64,000 bases of DNA from Cafeteria roenbergensis (Eukaryota > Sar > Bigyra > Bicosoecida > Cafeteriaceae), in assembly GCA_008330645.1 (NCBI GenBank), contig VLTN01000060.1, positions 1-64,000 on the forward strand, given 5' to 3'. Shown one piece after another: positions 1 through 9,787 of this stretch. Within the stretch, counting starts at the first letter, position 1. The number at the start of each line of letters is the position of its first letter. Position numbers and translations under genes: made by a program. A model generated the notes under the pieces. That model was not told the DNA's origin, searched no databases, and worked only from the letters and a program-made list of their open reading frames with translations.

Positions 1-2969
1 CATCTGCGAGGCACGCCCGCACCAGGGCGTGAAGCACGGAAGCTTCGGCCGGCAGCTGGTCATTGTTCACGACCCCGCCTGGGTTGGCCAGGTCCCGACA
101 CGCGATCGCGCTGGCCACCTGCTCTGGAGACATGCTTAGTAGCGTGCCTGGAAGACGAGCCGGTCGGTCTGAGTACGCCAGGGCCGACCAAGCCGTGACC
201 GTGCCAGGAGGCAGCGCGTCAAGAAGGAGTTGGCCAGGCCGTGGTGGCCAAAGATGCCTGCAACGGTCGCGCAGTAGATCCCGCTAATATCTGGCCGCAG
301 GACAAGGTCTGTCGCGAGTTCTGTCAGTGCCTCCGCGGGCGACGCGGCCAAAGGCTCCAGCTTGAGCGTGGCCAGCCAGGCGGCACCGGTGCGAACGTCC
401 TGTCCGGAGACCGCCAAGCAGTGGGCCGCAGACCCCTTGCGCCCAAGCTCTTGACAAAAGCTTATTGGCGACCTCGTCCTCGGGCAGCGTCGCTGAGCTC
501 TTGAACCCTGTGATGCGGTGTCCCATGTCAGCCCAGCATCCAGCGGCGAGCTCGACACGGAAACGCAGTGCTGCAGTCGATGCCGAAGCGGGTTGGGCAT
601 CCAGCGTCACGTGCGCAACGATGGCCATTCCAGCCACGCCCCAGCTGGGAAGTGCGAGCAGCGCGGGCGCCTCGCGAAGGTGGCGCTCCGCAGCAGCGCC
701 CTTGGCCACGGCACGGCGGCGTTGGGAGCGGCTCGCCCCCGCTCGGGAGACCAGCCGCCTTGAGCGCCAGCGCAAGCGCTGCCAGTTGACCAAGCGCGCC
801 GTTTTCGGCGTCTCCTCGCGAGAGGCTCGGATTCTCGGAGTCGTACGGGTTCGACTTCGCCTTGGTCACCAGGTCCGAGACGTGGGACTTGTCGACAAGC
901 CCACTCTTCACAACGTGGCCGAGCATTCGGCCGCCGAGCCTGCCAGGGGGGGCATGCACCGGACGGGTCGCAGCTCACCGGGCGGGCAAGCGCAAGCCGG
1001 AGCCCCTGCTGGAGCACAGGGTCTTCGGCGACCCACTTGGCAAAGGGGGGTGCTCGCAGGCGTCAGCGCCTTTGGCGATGGCCTCCTCCGCCCAAGCCTC
1101 GAGTTGGCAATGCTTCATGTTGGCCAGAAACACTTCATCAGGGTTGCCTGCTGGCGCGGCTTTGGAAGCCGCTGCCCCTGCAGCAGCCTCCTGCTGCTTG
1201 AGGCGTGCGCGCCTGGCACTGGCGACTGCGGACGTCCACCGAGCGAAGATGCGGCATGTGACCTCCGCGATGACGAACGGGTTGCCGCTCGAGACCGCAG
1301 CCACAAACATCAGAGGGCGCTTCCCCTCGAGCGCAAGAGCCACGAGGCCCACGTTGTCGGACGGATTCCAAGGCAGGTGGTCGTCAGGCATCAAGAGGCT
1401 TCGAGGCTCGCGATCCAGGGCCTCGCGGACTGTGGCGTCCGCCGGAGCCGAGTCCTCGGCCTCGGGCTTCCAGCTTTTGACGCTAGCCACGGCCGGGCTC
1501 CCGCTCGCAATGGCGGCGGCCGTGGCCCTGCAGTCACTCGTGATCATGGACAACACCCCTGCCTGCTCCAGCAGCGCGCGTGTGGCCTTGACTTTGGCCC
1601 GCGTGTCGTCCTGGACCTGCCGGAGCAGTCCTTCGGGCTTGCAGGTTTTGGCCTCCTCCAGAGACGGGCTGACCGTATCCGGAATGGCTTCCCCGGCTGC
1701 ACGCAGGGCTTTCGAGCCTCCCCGACATATACGGATCGCTCGACGGACATCTCGGCTTCTGGGTTGGCCACGTAGTAAGCCTTGCAGCTGGGGTGAACCC
1801 ACTCAAGGGGATCCGGACTCGAACCAGGTCGCTCCAGGCGATCAGACCTGTCATTGCGTCCACAGAGTAGGGCGCAAACGACAAGAGGTGCAGGTTGGCG
1901 TGCACCTGGCGCATGGCGTCGTCCATCCGCGCTCCGCTGGACACGAATGCGTCAGAATTGATGGCCTCCAGCATGTCTTCAAATTTGTCGGCACAGTCTT
2001 TCGGAGACGAAAGCAATGCGGACCCCGAGGTCGCGGCGTCGAGGGCGCGCTCCCGGATCTCAGCCGCAACTGCCTCGGCGGCTCGGCAGAGGTCTGCGCC
2101 CTCGTCGTCGTCAGGACTCTCGACAAATGCGACGGTGCGGGACTGCCCAAAAGCTCGGGCAGCTGCCTCCATTGCAGCGCTTGCGCTGCTCTCGAACAGC
2201 TTTGTCTGCACTTCTTCTTCAGTGCATCCCAGCTTCTCCGCCGAGGTGTTCCGACAGAGCACACGCAGCGACCGTGCAGCACCTGACGTGCCCACGACCG
2301 TGCGGGCCATCGGCAAGAGCATCTGCCTAATCTCCCTGTCAGGCAGACGCGTCAGCCCCTTCTGGTTGATGATCACAGTCGAGGAGAGAAGGTATGCCAC
2401 AGCAGCAAGCCGGAGGCTCTTGTGCGCCTCTGTCGCGTCGGTGTGGTGAAACCCGGCCACATCCAGGAGCAGTGCGAATGCGCTTGGTGGCTGGGTTGCT
2501 TCGTCGACTTCTGGCAGCCATAGCGGCAGGAGCGCAAAGTGCACGCCGTCGGTCACGTCCTCCAGCGACGGACACGCGTCGAACACGTCGTCGTCTGACG
2601 AGCGTCTGGTGTAGGTCACAGGATTGCCTCGCAAGCGCCGGGCGCACAGGTTCATGAATGTTGACTTGCCGCCTCCGGGCTCGCCGACGATGCTCGTTGC
2701 GAACACTGGGGCCGACAACGCCGCGCGGAGCTTTTCGAGCGCGCCGGGCGCGAACTGAAGCTTCTCGCCATCGACTTCGAACAGCTTGCCGAAGCAGATC
2801 TTGCTTTCAGCCTGCGAGGCAGCGCATGGTCGGGACAGTGGCAGTGGCTGGGAGCGACTGCGCCAAGGATCGGCAAGCGCTGATCGCCCTCTGGGAGTGT
2901 TGGACAACGCAACGCGCGCGCGCTCACCGCGCCAGCGGCCGCCGCTGCTGCTGCTGCTGCTGCTGCCAT
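1..2969 (-). pseudogene. GBP/atlastin-like large GTPase, frame-disrupted, continues past the left edge
   Basis: The 5' end looks intact. A 14-codon first exon (2969-2928, ATG then an alanine run) ends at a GTGAG donor, and the second exon starts at 2811 after CGCAG. It encodes a dynamin-superfamily G domain. The P-loop is GEPGGGKST, a DVAG motif fills the G3 position, LLSSTVIINQKGL matches the GBP/atlastin core, and RN stands where GBPs have the RD of G4. The G domain stays in one frame to about 1810. Downstream, plausible helical coding continues to base 1, but I see at least five frame switches (near 1800, 1665, 760, 420 and 210), not all at homopolymers. The coding-like frame is still open at the left edge. 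Family members are membrane-remodelling or pathogen-response GTPases. I read it as a decaying gene, but uncorrected indels in the assembly remain possible. Confidence 0.6.
2944..2966. repeat. GCT/CTG triplet repeat (about 7 units)
   Basis: This short triplet run encodes the N-terminal polyalanine of the GTPase gene on the minus strand, immediately after its ATG. Confidence 0.85.
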
Positions 2970-3142
2970 GCTCTCAAGTACTCAGGAGTGGCAAGGGCGG
3001 TGGATCAGACCTCGGGGAACTTGCCGGCGCTCGGCGGACGAGGGCCGGAACGCGGGAAGGTCCAGAGTGCTGATCAAGTGCATCTCTTGCCCCGATGCGC
3101 GCAGCAGAGCCCGGCAGAGCCCGGGCTTGCGGCCACAACAAC

Positions 3143-3172
3143 CGACTGCAGAGCTACCCGGGAGAGAAAAGC
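3143..3172 (+). repeat. Left 30-bp terminal inverted repeat
   Basis: It begins CGACTGCAGAGCTACCCGGG and ends GAGAGAAAAGC. It is identical to the reverse complement of 7562-7591, and no third copy was noticed in the window. Confidence 0.8.
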
Positions 3173-3597
3173 TTAAGCAGGGACGCACAAACCCTACCCT
3201 CCCAACGGCCCCACAGGCCCGCTGTGCGCCCTCTATGTGGCCCAGACGCAAGAAGAGCGCAAAAGGTTAGTTTTCACCGAGGCGATTGTGGATCCATGCC
3301 TCCTGGCGCGGATGCGGGCCCGCGGCGGGTGTGAGAATTTGGCGGCCGCCAGTTTTTTTTGAATGCTCGGAAGAGAAAAACTTTTTAGCGCATTTTCCAC
3401 TTTTCTCGCGCTGAGGGAATGCCAGTGCGATATAACTGCTACCATTGCCTGCTTGTTTGCCTTTACGACAGTTTGCGCACATTCGCGTGCTGGAACAAGG
3501 ACTCTGAGCGGCTGGGGAGCCAGGAGTGGCTCGTTTCGAATTGAGAAAATCATTCGCGCTCCAGGGCCTTAACGCGCAGTTTCAATGCATCAACACG
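3173..3597. other. Non-coding left arm of the transposon
   Basis: These 425 bp lie between the left terminal repeat and the transposase stop codon. The outer 190 bp are GC-rich and host-like. The inner part is more AT-rich, with T8 and A5 tracts. I see no gene here. It would hold the transposase 3' UTR. Confidence 0.5.
3363..3379 (+). repeat. Left subterminal 17-bp inverted repeat
   Basis: ATGCTCGGAAGAGAAAA is repeated in inverted orientation at 7535-7551. It lies 190 bp inside the left terminal repeat but only 10 bp inside the right one, so the two ends are not symmetrical. Confidence 0.7.
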
Positions 3598-6354
3598 TCA
3601 TATCCAGCATTGCGAAAATGTGCTAGAACTGCCGTGGCCATCCGGCCGATGGTGCTCAAGATGGACGTTCCGGAAATTTTGGTTTGCATTGCCTCGGCGG
3701 CGCTTCAGCCCCTGCGTCGTCTGTAGGTGCCCCGCTGGCTCAGCCGCAGGGGGACGAGGGGTTGGTTGACTCTCCATCGATGGGGCGGACGCTGCGCTTG
3801 ATGCCGCCGCAAGCCGCGCGGAAACTCGCCGGCGACGCTCGTTCGTCGCGACCGGGAACAGCCGATTCTCCTGCCTTTCGGCAGCCGGGACAACGGGAGC
3901 GCCTGAAGTTGCCGAAGAACATGGTTGGGACGCTACTGGTGCGGGCGGGTCGGGTGGAGAGGCTGCGATCGCGGAGGACTGCCTGGCTGCGGCGGCGTGA
4001 GCAGGGCACCCCTGGTGCAGCTGCGCGTGGTTGGCCGCCGAGGACGACGAGGACGAGGATGGCGGCGCGGCTTCCGACACCGATGCGTCTTCTGCAGCTG
4101 CGTGGTGGGCTGTTACAATGTACATCGTGTTCAGTGCGATGGAGAGCGGCAAGTCCGCGCTTTCAGCTTGGAGGCCAATGACTCCAAAAGGCGACTGTAG
4201 GCACGCTGCGAGCTCCTTCCCTGCGCTGAGTGCGCGCAGGGCCAAGCTGTGGGCTTCCATGTACCCCTGCCAAGCAGCTTGCTTGGCCGTGAGCTCATTG
4301 AGCCGTTGGATGCGCTCGCTGGCGAGGTGCTGGGCCCCTGGCTCCGTGCTTACTGCCAGCTTGAGGTGTTCCAGGTCTTGGCGCTCGTCCACGGTGAGCT
4401 CGGGTGGTGCTAGGAGCCCCCGTCGTTCCGCCAACAGCTTGGCAATGCGCTGCCGCGTCCCGGGGTCGGGGAGCGGCGCGTCAGCGTCGCCCCCAATTGA
4501 CCTGCGACGCTTCGCTCTGGCCCTGCCGGCGGTGGCCTCAGCCGCAGCTAGCTTGGCCTCTTGGCGCCGGCGATGTTGCTCCATCACCTGGTGCGCAGTG
4601 AACACGTTCTGGACTTGCACGCGGTCCTGGTCGTGCATGCCAGCAGCCTGCTCGGCCGTGTCATCGTCGTCGCCGACGAGCAGCCCTGAGCTCGGCACAG
4701 ATGCATCTGCTCGACTACTCGTGCTGCTGCGCCTGCTGTCGGCGGCCTCCTCGACTGCCGTTTGGGCCGCATCGGTGCCGGCGCCCTCCATCTGCCTGAC
4801 GACTTCGTCGAACGCGGGCGAGTCCATCACTCTGGCCAGCCCATCAGAGTACCACGAGAAGGCCAAACTGGTCGTCATCGCTGCCATTAGTGAGCCTTGC
4901 CGGACACTTGCTGCTGCCGCAGGTGCGGAAAGCTCGCTGTCGTCGGTTGCGTCACGAACTGCGTACCCCGCCGGGATCACATCCAAGTCTGCCAGCAGCT
5001 CAATCGCGGCATCCAGCGTCTCCATGGGAAGTTTGCGGCCATTGATAGCCTCGACCAGGTCAGCCTTTTCCACCCAGACGTTTGCTTTGATCTTTGCGAT
5101 GTCCAGAGGGAAAATGCCGCTCTTCACCCAGGAGGACCTTACTGTCTCCTCCGGAACTTCTGCAAACCCCACCACATATGCAGCGAGAACATCGTGGATT
5201 CGCACCTTCGCTGCTGCAGTTGCAGCCTCGCTGGCCTCTCGGAGCGAGCCATTGCGAGTGGTGACTTGCTTCACAGCTCGAGCCTTTCGCGCCCGCACGA
5301 TGAAATCTCTGGCCCGCTTGAAGTGCTTGTTCTTGAGCGGTCCGAAGACGCCGATGTCCAGTGGCTGGAGGACGTGGGAACAATTGGGTGGGAGGAACAT
5401 TAATCGAACTCCCCTCTCCATTGCATACGCCAGAACTTGCGGCGTGGTGTGCGTGCTACAATTATCCATGAGCATGAGAATTGGCTTCCGAGGCGACACT
5501 TCCATCTTCCACACTTGCTCGTAGTGCTGACAGACAGACTCCAGCGCCATGATAATGTGCCTCTCGGCCGACCAGCCATTTTTGCTTTTGGTGATGACGA
5601 TGGACTTCGCGTGCTCCTCTGGAACATCTGCGACCCATGATGCTGCCGGAGGAGTGGAGTCATTGCCGCTGGCTGGGACGACTGCGAACACTGGGAGCTT
5701 CTTCCCGTCAGCCGTAACAGTATTAATTGATGTCACGTGCTGGTGTTTTGTGCCACCCGAATTGTGATGAACAGGAAGACCAGGAATCCCAAGAATTTTT
5801 GTAATGACCATTTTGAAAATCTCACCATGTGTTTCGTCCAGGTTGCAAATACGCCGAGCAAGCTCACCACTTCCAACAAGCTCTTCCAGCTGGTCCACGG
5901 CTTGCTTCCAGAAGTAAGCAAACTTGAGCACTACTCCGCTTCGTGGCGCAGTGATGCGTGAGCTTGACCCGAGACGCGCCTTACGAAGCCTCACCCGCCA
6001 GCGTTTCAAGAATCCCGAAGCAACTCCAGTCCCAGCGGTAGTCTGTGCAAGCCACCGAGGTAGATCGACTTTGGAGCCGTCTTTGCCGGGATCGGAGCCG
6101 CCGCTGCTGCTTGCTGCATGAGGGGCGCACGAACTGGTCGACAGCCGCGTAGAAGCGATAATCCCTACGACTTGGCGACGGAGGCTGACGGAGTACCCAA
6201 GCACTGCATGTGCCACGTCTTGCACCGTGGTGGGATGGTCTTGAGCAATCCTGTGAAACAGAAACTGCATGAGCAATATCTCAGCTGCGACGGACAGCGA
6301 CCGAGGCTGCGATGTGCGGCCGAAGTCCCGGAGAAAGCCGCTCGAGAGCGGCAT
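3598..6354 (-). CDS. DDE transposase, pogo/Tigger/jerky type
   Basis: From the ATG at 6354 the product is 918 residues; the frame is open further upstream to 6501. It would cut and paste the surrounding element. The catalytic domain shows the family's three acidic blocks in order: NLDET, then LMDNCSTHTT, then FLPPNCSHVLQPLD, so the triad is DDD. HNSGGTKHQHVTSINTV between the first two fits the same fold. Upstream, about residues 70-150 are basic and helical and could be the helix-turn-helix DNA-binding part. The last 400 or so residues are low-complexity Ala/Ser with helical stretches, making it long for this family. The catalytic frame is unbroken. The gene lies 19 bp downstream of the second ORF's stop, and a TATAAA lies between them. 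Confidence 0.85.
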   Translation of the reverse strand: MPLSSGFLRDFGRTSQPRSLSVAAEILLMQFLFHRIAQDHPTTVQDVAHAVLGYSVSLRRQVVGIIASTRLSTSSCAPHAASSSGGSDPGKDGSKVDLPRWLAQTTAGTGVASGFLKRWRVRLRKARLGSSSRITAPRSGVVLKFAYFWKQAVDQLEELVGSGELARRICNLDETHGEIFKMVITKILGIPGLPVHHNSGGTKHQHVTSINTVTADGKKLPVFAVVPASGNDSTPPAASWVADVPEEHAKSIVITKSKNGWSAERHIIMALESVCQHYEQVWKMEVSPRKPILMLMDNCSTHTTPQVLAYAMERGVRLMFLPPNCSHVLQPLDIGVFGPLKNKHFKRARDFIVRARKARAVKQVTTRNGSLREASEAATAAAKVRIHDVLAAYVVGFAEVPEETVRSSWVKSGIFPLDIAKIKANVWVEKADLVEAINGRKLPMETLDAAIELLADLDVIPAGYAVRDATDDSELSAPAAAASVRQGSLMAAMTTSLAFSWYSDGLARVMDSPAFDEVVRQMEGAGTDAAQTAVEEAADSRRSSTSSRADASVPSSGLLVGDDDDTAEQAAGMHDQDRVQVQNVFTAHQVMEQHRRRQEAKLAAAEATAGRARAKRRRSIGGDADAPLPDPGTRQRIAKLLAERRGLLAPPELTVDERQDLEHLKLAVSTEPGAQHLASERIQRLNELTAKQAAWQGYMEAHSLALRALSAGKELAACLQSPFGVIGLQAESADLPLSIALNTMYIVTAHHAAAEDASVSEAAPPSSSSSSSAANHAQLHQGCPAHAAAARQSSAIAASPPDPPAPVASQPCSSATSGAPVVPAAERQENRLFPVATNERRRRVSARLAAASSAASAPSMESQPTPRPPAAEPAGHLQTTQGLKRRRGNANQNFRNVHLEHHRPDGHGSSSTFSQCWI

Positions 6355-6372
6355 CGTCAGGCCTTGGACCCA

Positions 6373-6378
6373 TTTATA
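6373..6378 (-). promoter_or_regulatory. TATA-like box upstream of the transposase ATG
   Basis: TATAAA on the minus strand overlaps the stop codon of the preceding ORF and lies about 19 nt before the transposase ATG. A TATA box this close to an ATG would leave almost no leader, so it may be fortuitous. Confidence 0.25.
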
Positions 6379-7459
6379 CTGCTTTTTTCGCCATCGTCTT
6401 GGCCTCGCTTGCAACAGCCGGTGCGCCCTCGAGAGCAGGCGCCTTGGCCGGGGGCGAAGCCAATCCGCGCCTGGCGCCGCTTTGGTGGGGCTGGATGCCA
6501 AGCTCTCGAATGCTCCGGGAAATGCTGCGCCTGAAGGCCCCGTTTAGACCCTCGTTAAGCTGCTTGCGAGCGACTTCCTCCGGCAAGCCATCTGCCATCA
6601 GTCGCGCAAGGCCCCTCTCGGTCAGAATGGCGAAGACGTGTTCACGCGCCTGGCGGACCCATCTGGCCCACGGGGATTCCATTCCGTGTTCAGAGATGCA
6701 CCTGTCTCTGGTAGTAGCCGCCGGGTGGACTTTGCTGGCTCCAATTCGAGCGGCTTGAGCGAAGACTCCGTCTCGCCTCGTCTGCGCTGGAACGGGCGGG
6801 TACGCTTTGGCCGTAAATTGCGTCGCCCTGCTGCATTGCCTGAGCCCAACGTACTTCAGCAGCGAGATTAGCTCGGATGTTGACTGTATTGACATCACAA
6901 AGGCCACACCAAACGCCCGTTTGGCGGCGTTTTTGCCGAGTTGCAGTTGACCGACAAGCACCTCGTTCCGAATGCCCCAGTCAACAGCGTCGCGAAGGCC
7001 CCGCGCAACTATCGACTTTGGGACCTCAAGAACCCCAGAGCCATGAGAAATGGTCACTGGCTGTCTTCCATCCTTTTCAATTTGGCGGGTGAGCTGACGG
7101 TCGAGGTGTCGGGGAAGTGCTGGGCGCTCAAAGAAAACCGCAAACAAAGCGTACGACGCGATCTGCACGAGCACAAAAACGTGTGCGATGGCCTCAAAAT
7201 TCAAAAACATGACTCCCAGGCGGAAGGATGCTGCGCACAAGTTTTCGGCAACGGCGGCAGGCGCCTCCCCAACCAGCGCGAGTCCAGCGCCCTGACCACA
7301 TGCATTCGCTATGGAAACATACTGCCCACACTTTTCGAAGAAGAGATTGGGGCTGGAGCTGCCCTGGGGCGGTTGGGAGGGTGCGCCCCGCCAGCCGTTG
7401 CAGACAACCGCGGCGCGCCTCGCGCGCCAGGAGCACAAGCCGCAATCGGTCAAGGCCAT
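6374..7459 (-). CDS. Second transposon ORF, function unknown
   Basis: 361 residues from an ATG at 7459, wholly inside the terminal repeats. I do not recognise a domain. Residues around 90-120 are hydrophobic (FVLVQIASYALFAVFF) and may be buried or membrane-associated. The C-terminal 120 residues are basic and helical. It ends in an A6 run where the transposase reading frame, shifted by one base, is also open. It could therefore be the N-terminal part of the transposase, fused by frameshifting, splicing or an uncorrected indel, rather than a separate protein. Confidence 0.5.
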   Translation of the reverse strand: MALTDCGLCSWRARRAAVVCNGWRGAPSQPPQGSSSPNLFFEKCGQYVSIANACGQGAGLALVGEAPAAVAENLCAASFRLGVMFLNFEAIAHVFVLVQIASYALFAVFFERPALPRHLDRQLTRQIEKDGRQPVTISHGSGVLEVPKSIVARGLRDAVDWGIRNEVLVGQLQLGKNAAKRAFGVAFVMSIQSTSELISLLKYVGLRQCSRATQFTAKAYPPVPAQTRRDGVFAQAARIGASKVHPAATTRDRCISEHGMESPWARWVRQAREHVFAILTERGLARLMADGLPEEVARKQLNEGLNGAFRRSISRSIRELGIQPHQSGARRGLASPPAKAPALEGAPAVASEAKTMAKKAV

Positions 7460-7534
7460 TTTCAGCGCCTCACTAGGAAACGGGCACAGCCGAAGTTTTG
7501 GGTCGATTGGACAATGTCCATACCGCAAAAGTGC

Positions 7535-7551
7535 TTTTCTCTTCCGAGCAT
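7535..7551 (-). repeat. Right subterminal 17-bp inverted repeat
   Basis: Reverse complement of 3363-3379, 10 bp inside the right terminal repeat. Confidence 0.7.
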
Positions 7552-7561
7552 CCGCTTTTTG

Positions 7562-7591
7562 GCTTTTCTCTCCCGGGTAGCTCTGCAGTCG
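7562..7591 (-). repeat. Right 30-bp terminal inverted repeat
   Basis: Exact inverted partner of 3143-3172. It ends 61 bp before the GMP synthetase ATG, so it lies in that gene's promoter or 5' UTR. Confidence 0.8.
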
Positions 7592-7652
7592 CGGCTCGGC
7601 CTGCTCCCGTCGCGCGCGGCCACGCTGGCCGCACTCCCGAGTCCCAGACACA

Positions 7653-9787
7653 ATGGCTGCTGACGCCGCCGCCTCCTCTGGCGCCGCCACGGGCGCCGCT
7701 GACATTGTCAGCACCATGCACAGCCCCGACCACGACATGGTCCTCATCCTTGACTTTGGCTCCCAGTATTCGCACATCATCGTGCGCCGCGTTCGCGGTG
7801 AGCGCGGCACCTCGCCGAGCGGCGCCTCGCACACAGTCCGCGTCGAGGGAGGGGGGCGCCCCGCCCGATTGCGTTCCTTTCGGCTCGGCGCCGCTTGGCC
7901 TGTTGCTTTCCTGCCCGCCCCCACGATGGTTGCGTTGCTTTTCTCTGTCCAATTCCGCGCTCAGAGCTTGGCGTCTACTGCGAGCTGCATTCCTGCCTCT
8001 CCCCCCCTCAATCCTGAGCAAGGGGCGCATCCGCGGTCTGATCCTCTCTGGCGGCCCGTTCAGCGTGTACGAGGACGGCGCGCCGCACCTTGCTGACGGC
8101 TTCCTTGAGGCGGCCGAGGCGGCGAAGATCCCCATCCTGGGCGTGTGCTACGGCTTCCAGGAGCTTGTGAGTGGGGCAGTTGCGAGGCCGGGAGCACTCG
8201 CGACCGCTGTGACCGGCGCTGCGGGGTTGGGCACCTGCGACTGGGGACCGGTCGCCACCAGCGCCGCGGCCGCTTGCTGCCCTTGCAATTCGCTTCACTT
8301 GCAACTCCTCCCCTCCGCTCTGCGTCGTGGCCGACCGTGGGTGCTGGATTCGCAGGTGCACCGCATGGGCGGCAAGGTTGAGGCGGCCCCCCAAGCGCGA
8401 GTTCGGACACGCTGACCTCCAGATCAAGCACGCCGTTGCCGAGGGCGCAGGCCACGCCTCCCTCTTCGAGGGCCTCGGCGAGACGTCCCCCGTGTGGATG
8501 AGCCACGGCGACAAGATCGTTGCCCTCCCCGAGGGCTTCGTCACCACCGGTGAGCGAGCCCGCGGCCGCGGCACCTCCCAAGCGTGTCACCGCTGGGCGC
8601 CTCGCAGCCGGATCCGTGACCCCCCCTGAGCGCTGCCGGGCGATGGATATTTGCTTCCGCACCCCCCCCCACTGTTCGCAGGCATCACCACTTCTTCCGA
8701 GCACGCCTCCATGGAGCACTCCGCTCGGCGCATCTTCGGCCTCCAGTTCCACCCCGAGGTCCAGCACACCCCCGGAGGCGTCACCATGCTCAGCAACTTC
8801 GTCAAGAACATCTGCGGCTGCTCTTGCGACTGGAGCATGAAGGGCTTCGTGGACGAGGCCGTGGCCACCATCCGCGCCACCGTGGGCGAGACCGGGCGCG
8901 TCATCGGCGCCGTCAGCGGCGGAGTCGACTCCACCGTCGCCGCCGTGCTCATGAACCGCGCCATTGGCGACCGCTTCCACGCCGTTCTCGTTGACAACGG
9001 CCTACTTCGCAAGGACGAGGCCGTCAACGTGGTCAAGCGTCTGCGTGACGAGTGCGGCGTCAGCCTCACTTGCGTGGACGCCTCTGAGGAGTTCCTCGGC
9101 AGGCTCGCAGGCGTGAGCGACCCCGAGAAGAAGCGCAAGGCCATCGGCAACCTCTTCATCGAGGTGTTCGAGCGCGAGGCCGCGCGCATCGGCAAGTGCG
9201 ACTTCCTGCTTCAGGGCACTCTCTACCCTGACGTCATCGAGAGCGTGTCCTTCCGCGGCCCCTCGGCAACCATCAAGAGCCACCACAACGTCGGCGGGCT
9301 CCTTGACGTCATGAAGCTTCGCCTCATCGAGCCGCTTCGCGAGCTCTTCAAGGACGAGGTCCGCCACCTTGGCATGGCCATGGGCCTCCCCCGCGACAGC
9401 GTCTACCGCCACCCCTTCCCGGGCCCCGGCCTGGCCATCCGCATCCTCGGCCCCGTCGACAAGGAGGCCTGCGACCTCCTCCGCGAGGCCGACTTCATCT
9501 ACCTCGAGGAGCTCCGCCGCACCGGCGAGTACGACAAGATCGGCCAGGCCTTCGCCGTCCTCCTGCCGTGCAAGAGCGTTGGCGTCATGGGCGACTGCCG
9601 CACCTACGAGCGCGTCCTGGCGCTCCGCGCGGCCGCCACTAGCGACTTCATGACCGCCAAGGCCCATCGCATGCCCTACGAGATCCTCGAGACCGTCAGC
9701 ACCCGCATCATCAACGAGGTGCGCGGCATCAACCGCGTCGTGTACGACTGCACCTCCAAGCCCCCTGGCACCATCGAGTGGGAGTGA
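7653..9787 (+). CDS. GMPS: GMP synthase (glutamine-hydrolysing)
   Basis: Converts XMP to GMP using glutamine and ATP, the last step of de novo guanylate synthesis, in the cytosol. Four exons: 7653-7797, 7965-8166, 8356-8549 and 8682-9787, all GTGAG...CAG, giving about 548 residues. The N-terminal class I amidotransferase shows [17 protein letters not shown], the nucleophile in GVCYGFQ, and FHPEV. The ATP-pyrophosphatase domain has SGGVDST, and the C-terminal dimerisation domain ends KPPGTIEWE. Two C-runs break the frame: a C7 near 7999 appears one base short, and a C6 near 8386 appears to have one extra base. Because the rest is perfectly conserved and the gene is essential, I suspect sequence errors. 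A transposon end sits just upstream of the ATG. Confidence 0.95.

Larger units (their letters stand above)
3143..7591 (-). mobile_element. Candidate DNA transposon, Tc1/mariner-pogo superfamily
   Basis: A segment of about 4.45 kb is bounded by a perfect 30-bp inverted repeat. It contains a DDE transposase gene and a second upstream ORF, both on the minus strand. A further 17-bp inverted repeat lies just inside each end. Parts of it (around 3350-3600 and 5700-6000) look less GC-rich than the flanking host genes. It sits between the divergently transcribed GTPase gene (ATG 174 bp away) and GMP synthetase (ATG 61 bp away). I found no clear TA target-site duplication at the outer edges, so the exact ends are inferred. 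An uninserted spacer would have been about 234 bp, similar to other head-to-head pairs in this window. Confidence 0.65.

Noticed and set aside
1805-1830. GGTTCGAGTCC on the minus strand, a perfect pol III B-box
   Set aside because: The flanking bases do not form a T-stem or acceptor stem, and the site lies inside the GTPase coding sequence.
3143-3172. The 30-bp inverted repeats as a shared promoter motif of the GTPase and GMP synthetase genes
   Set aside because: Both copies are correctly oriented for that, but 30 identical bases plus a second inner repeat around a transposase fit transposon ends better, and no other gene start in the window has the motif.
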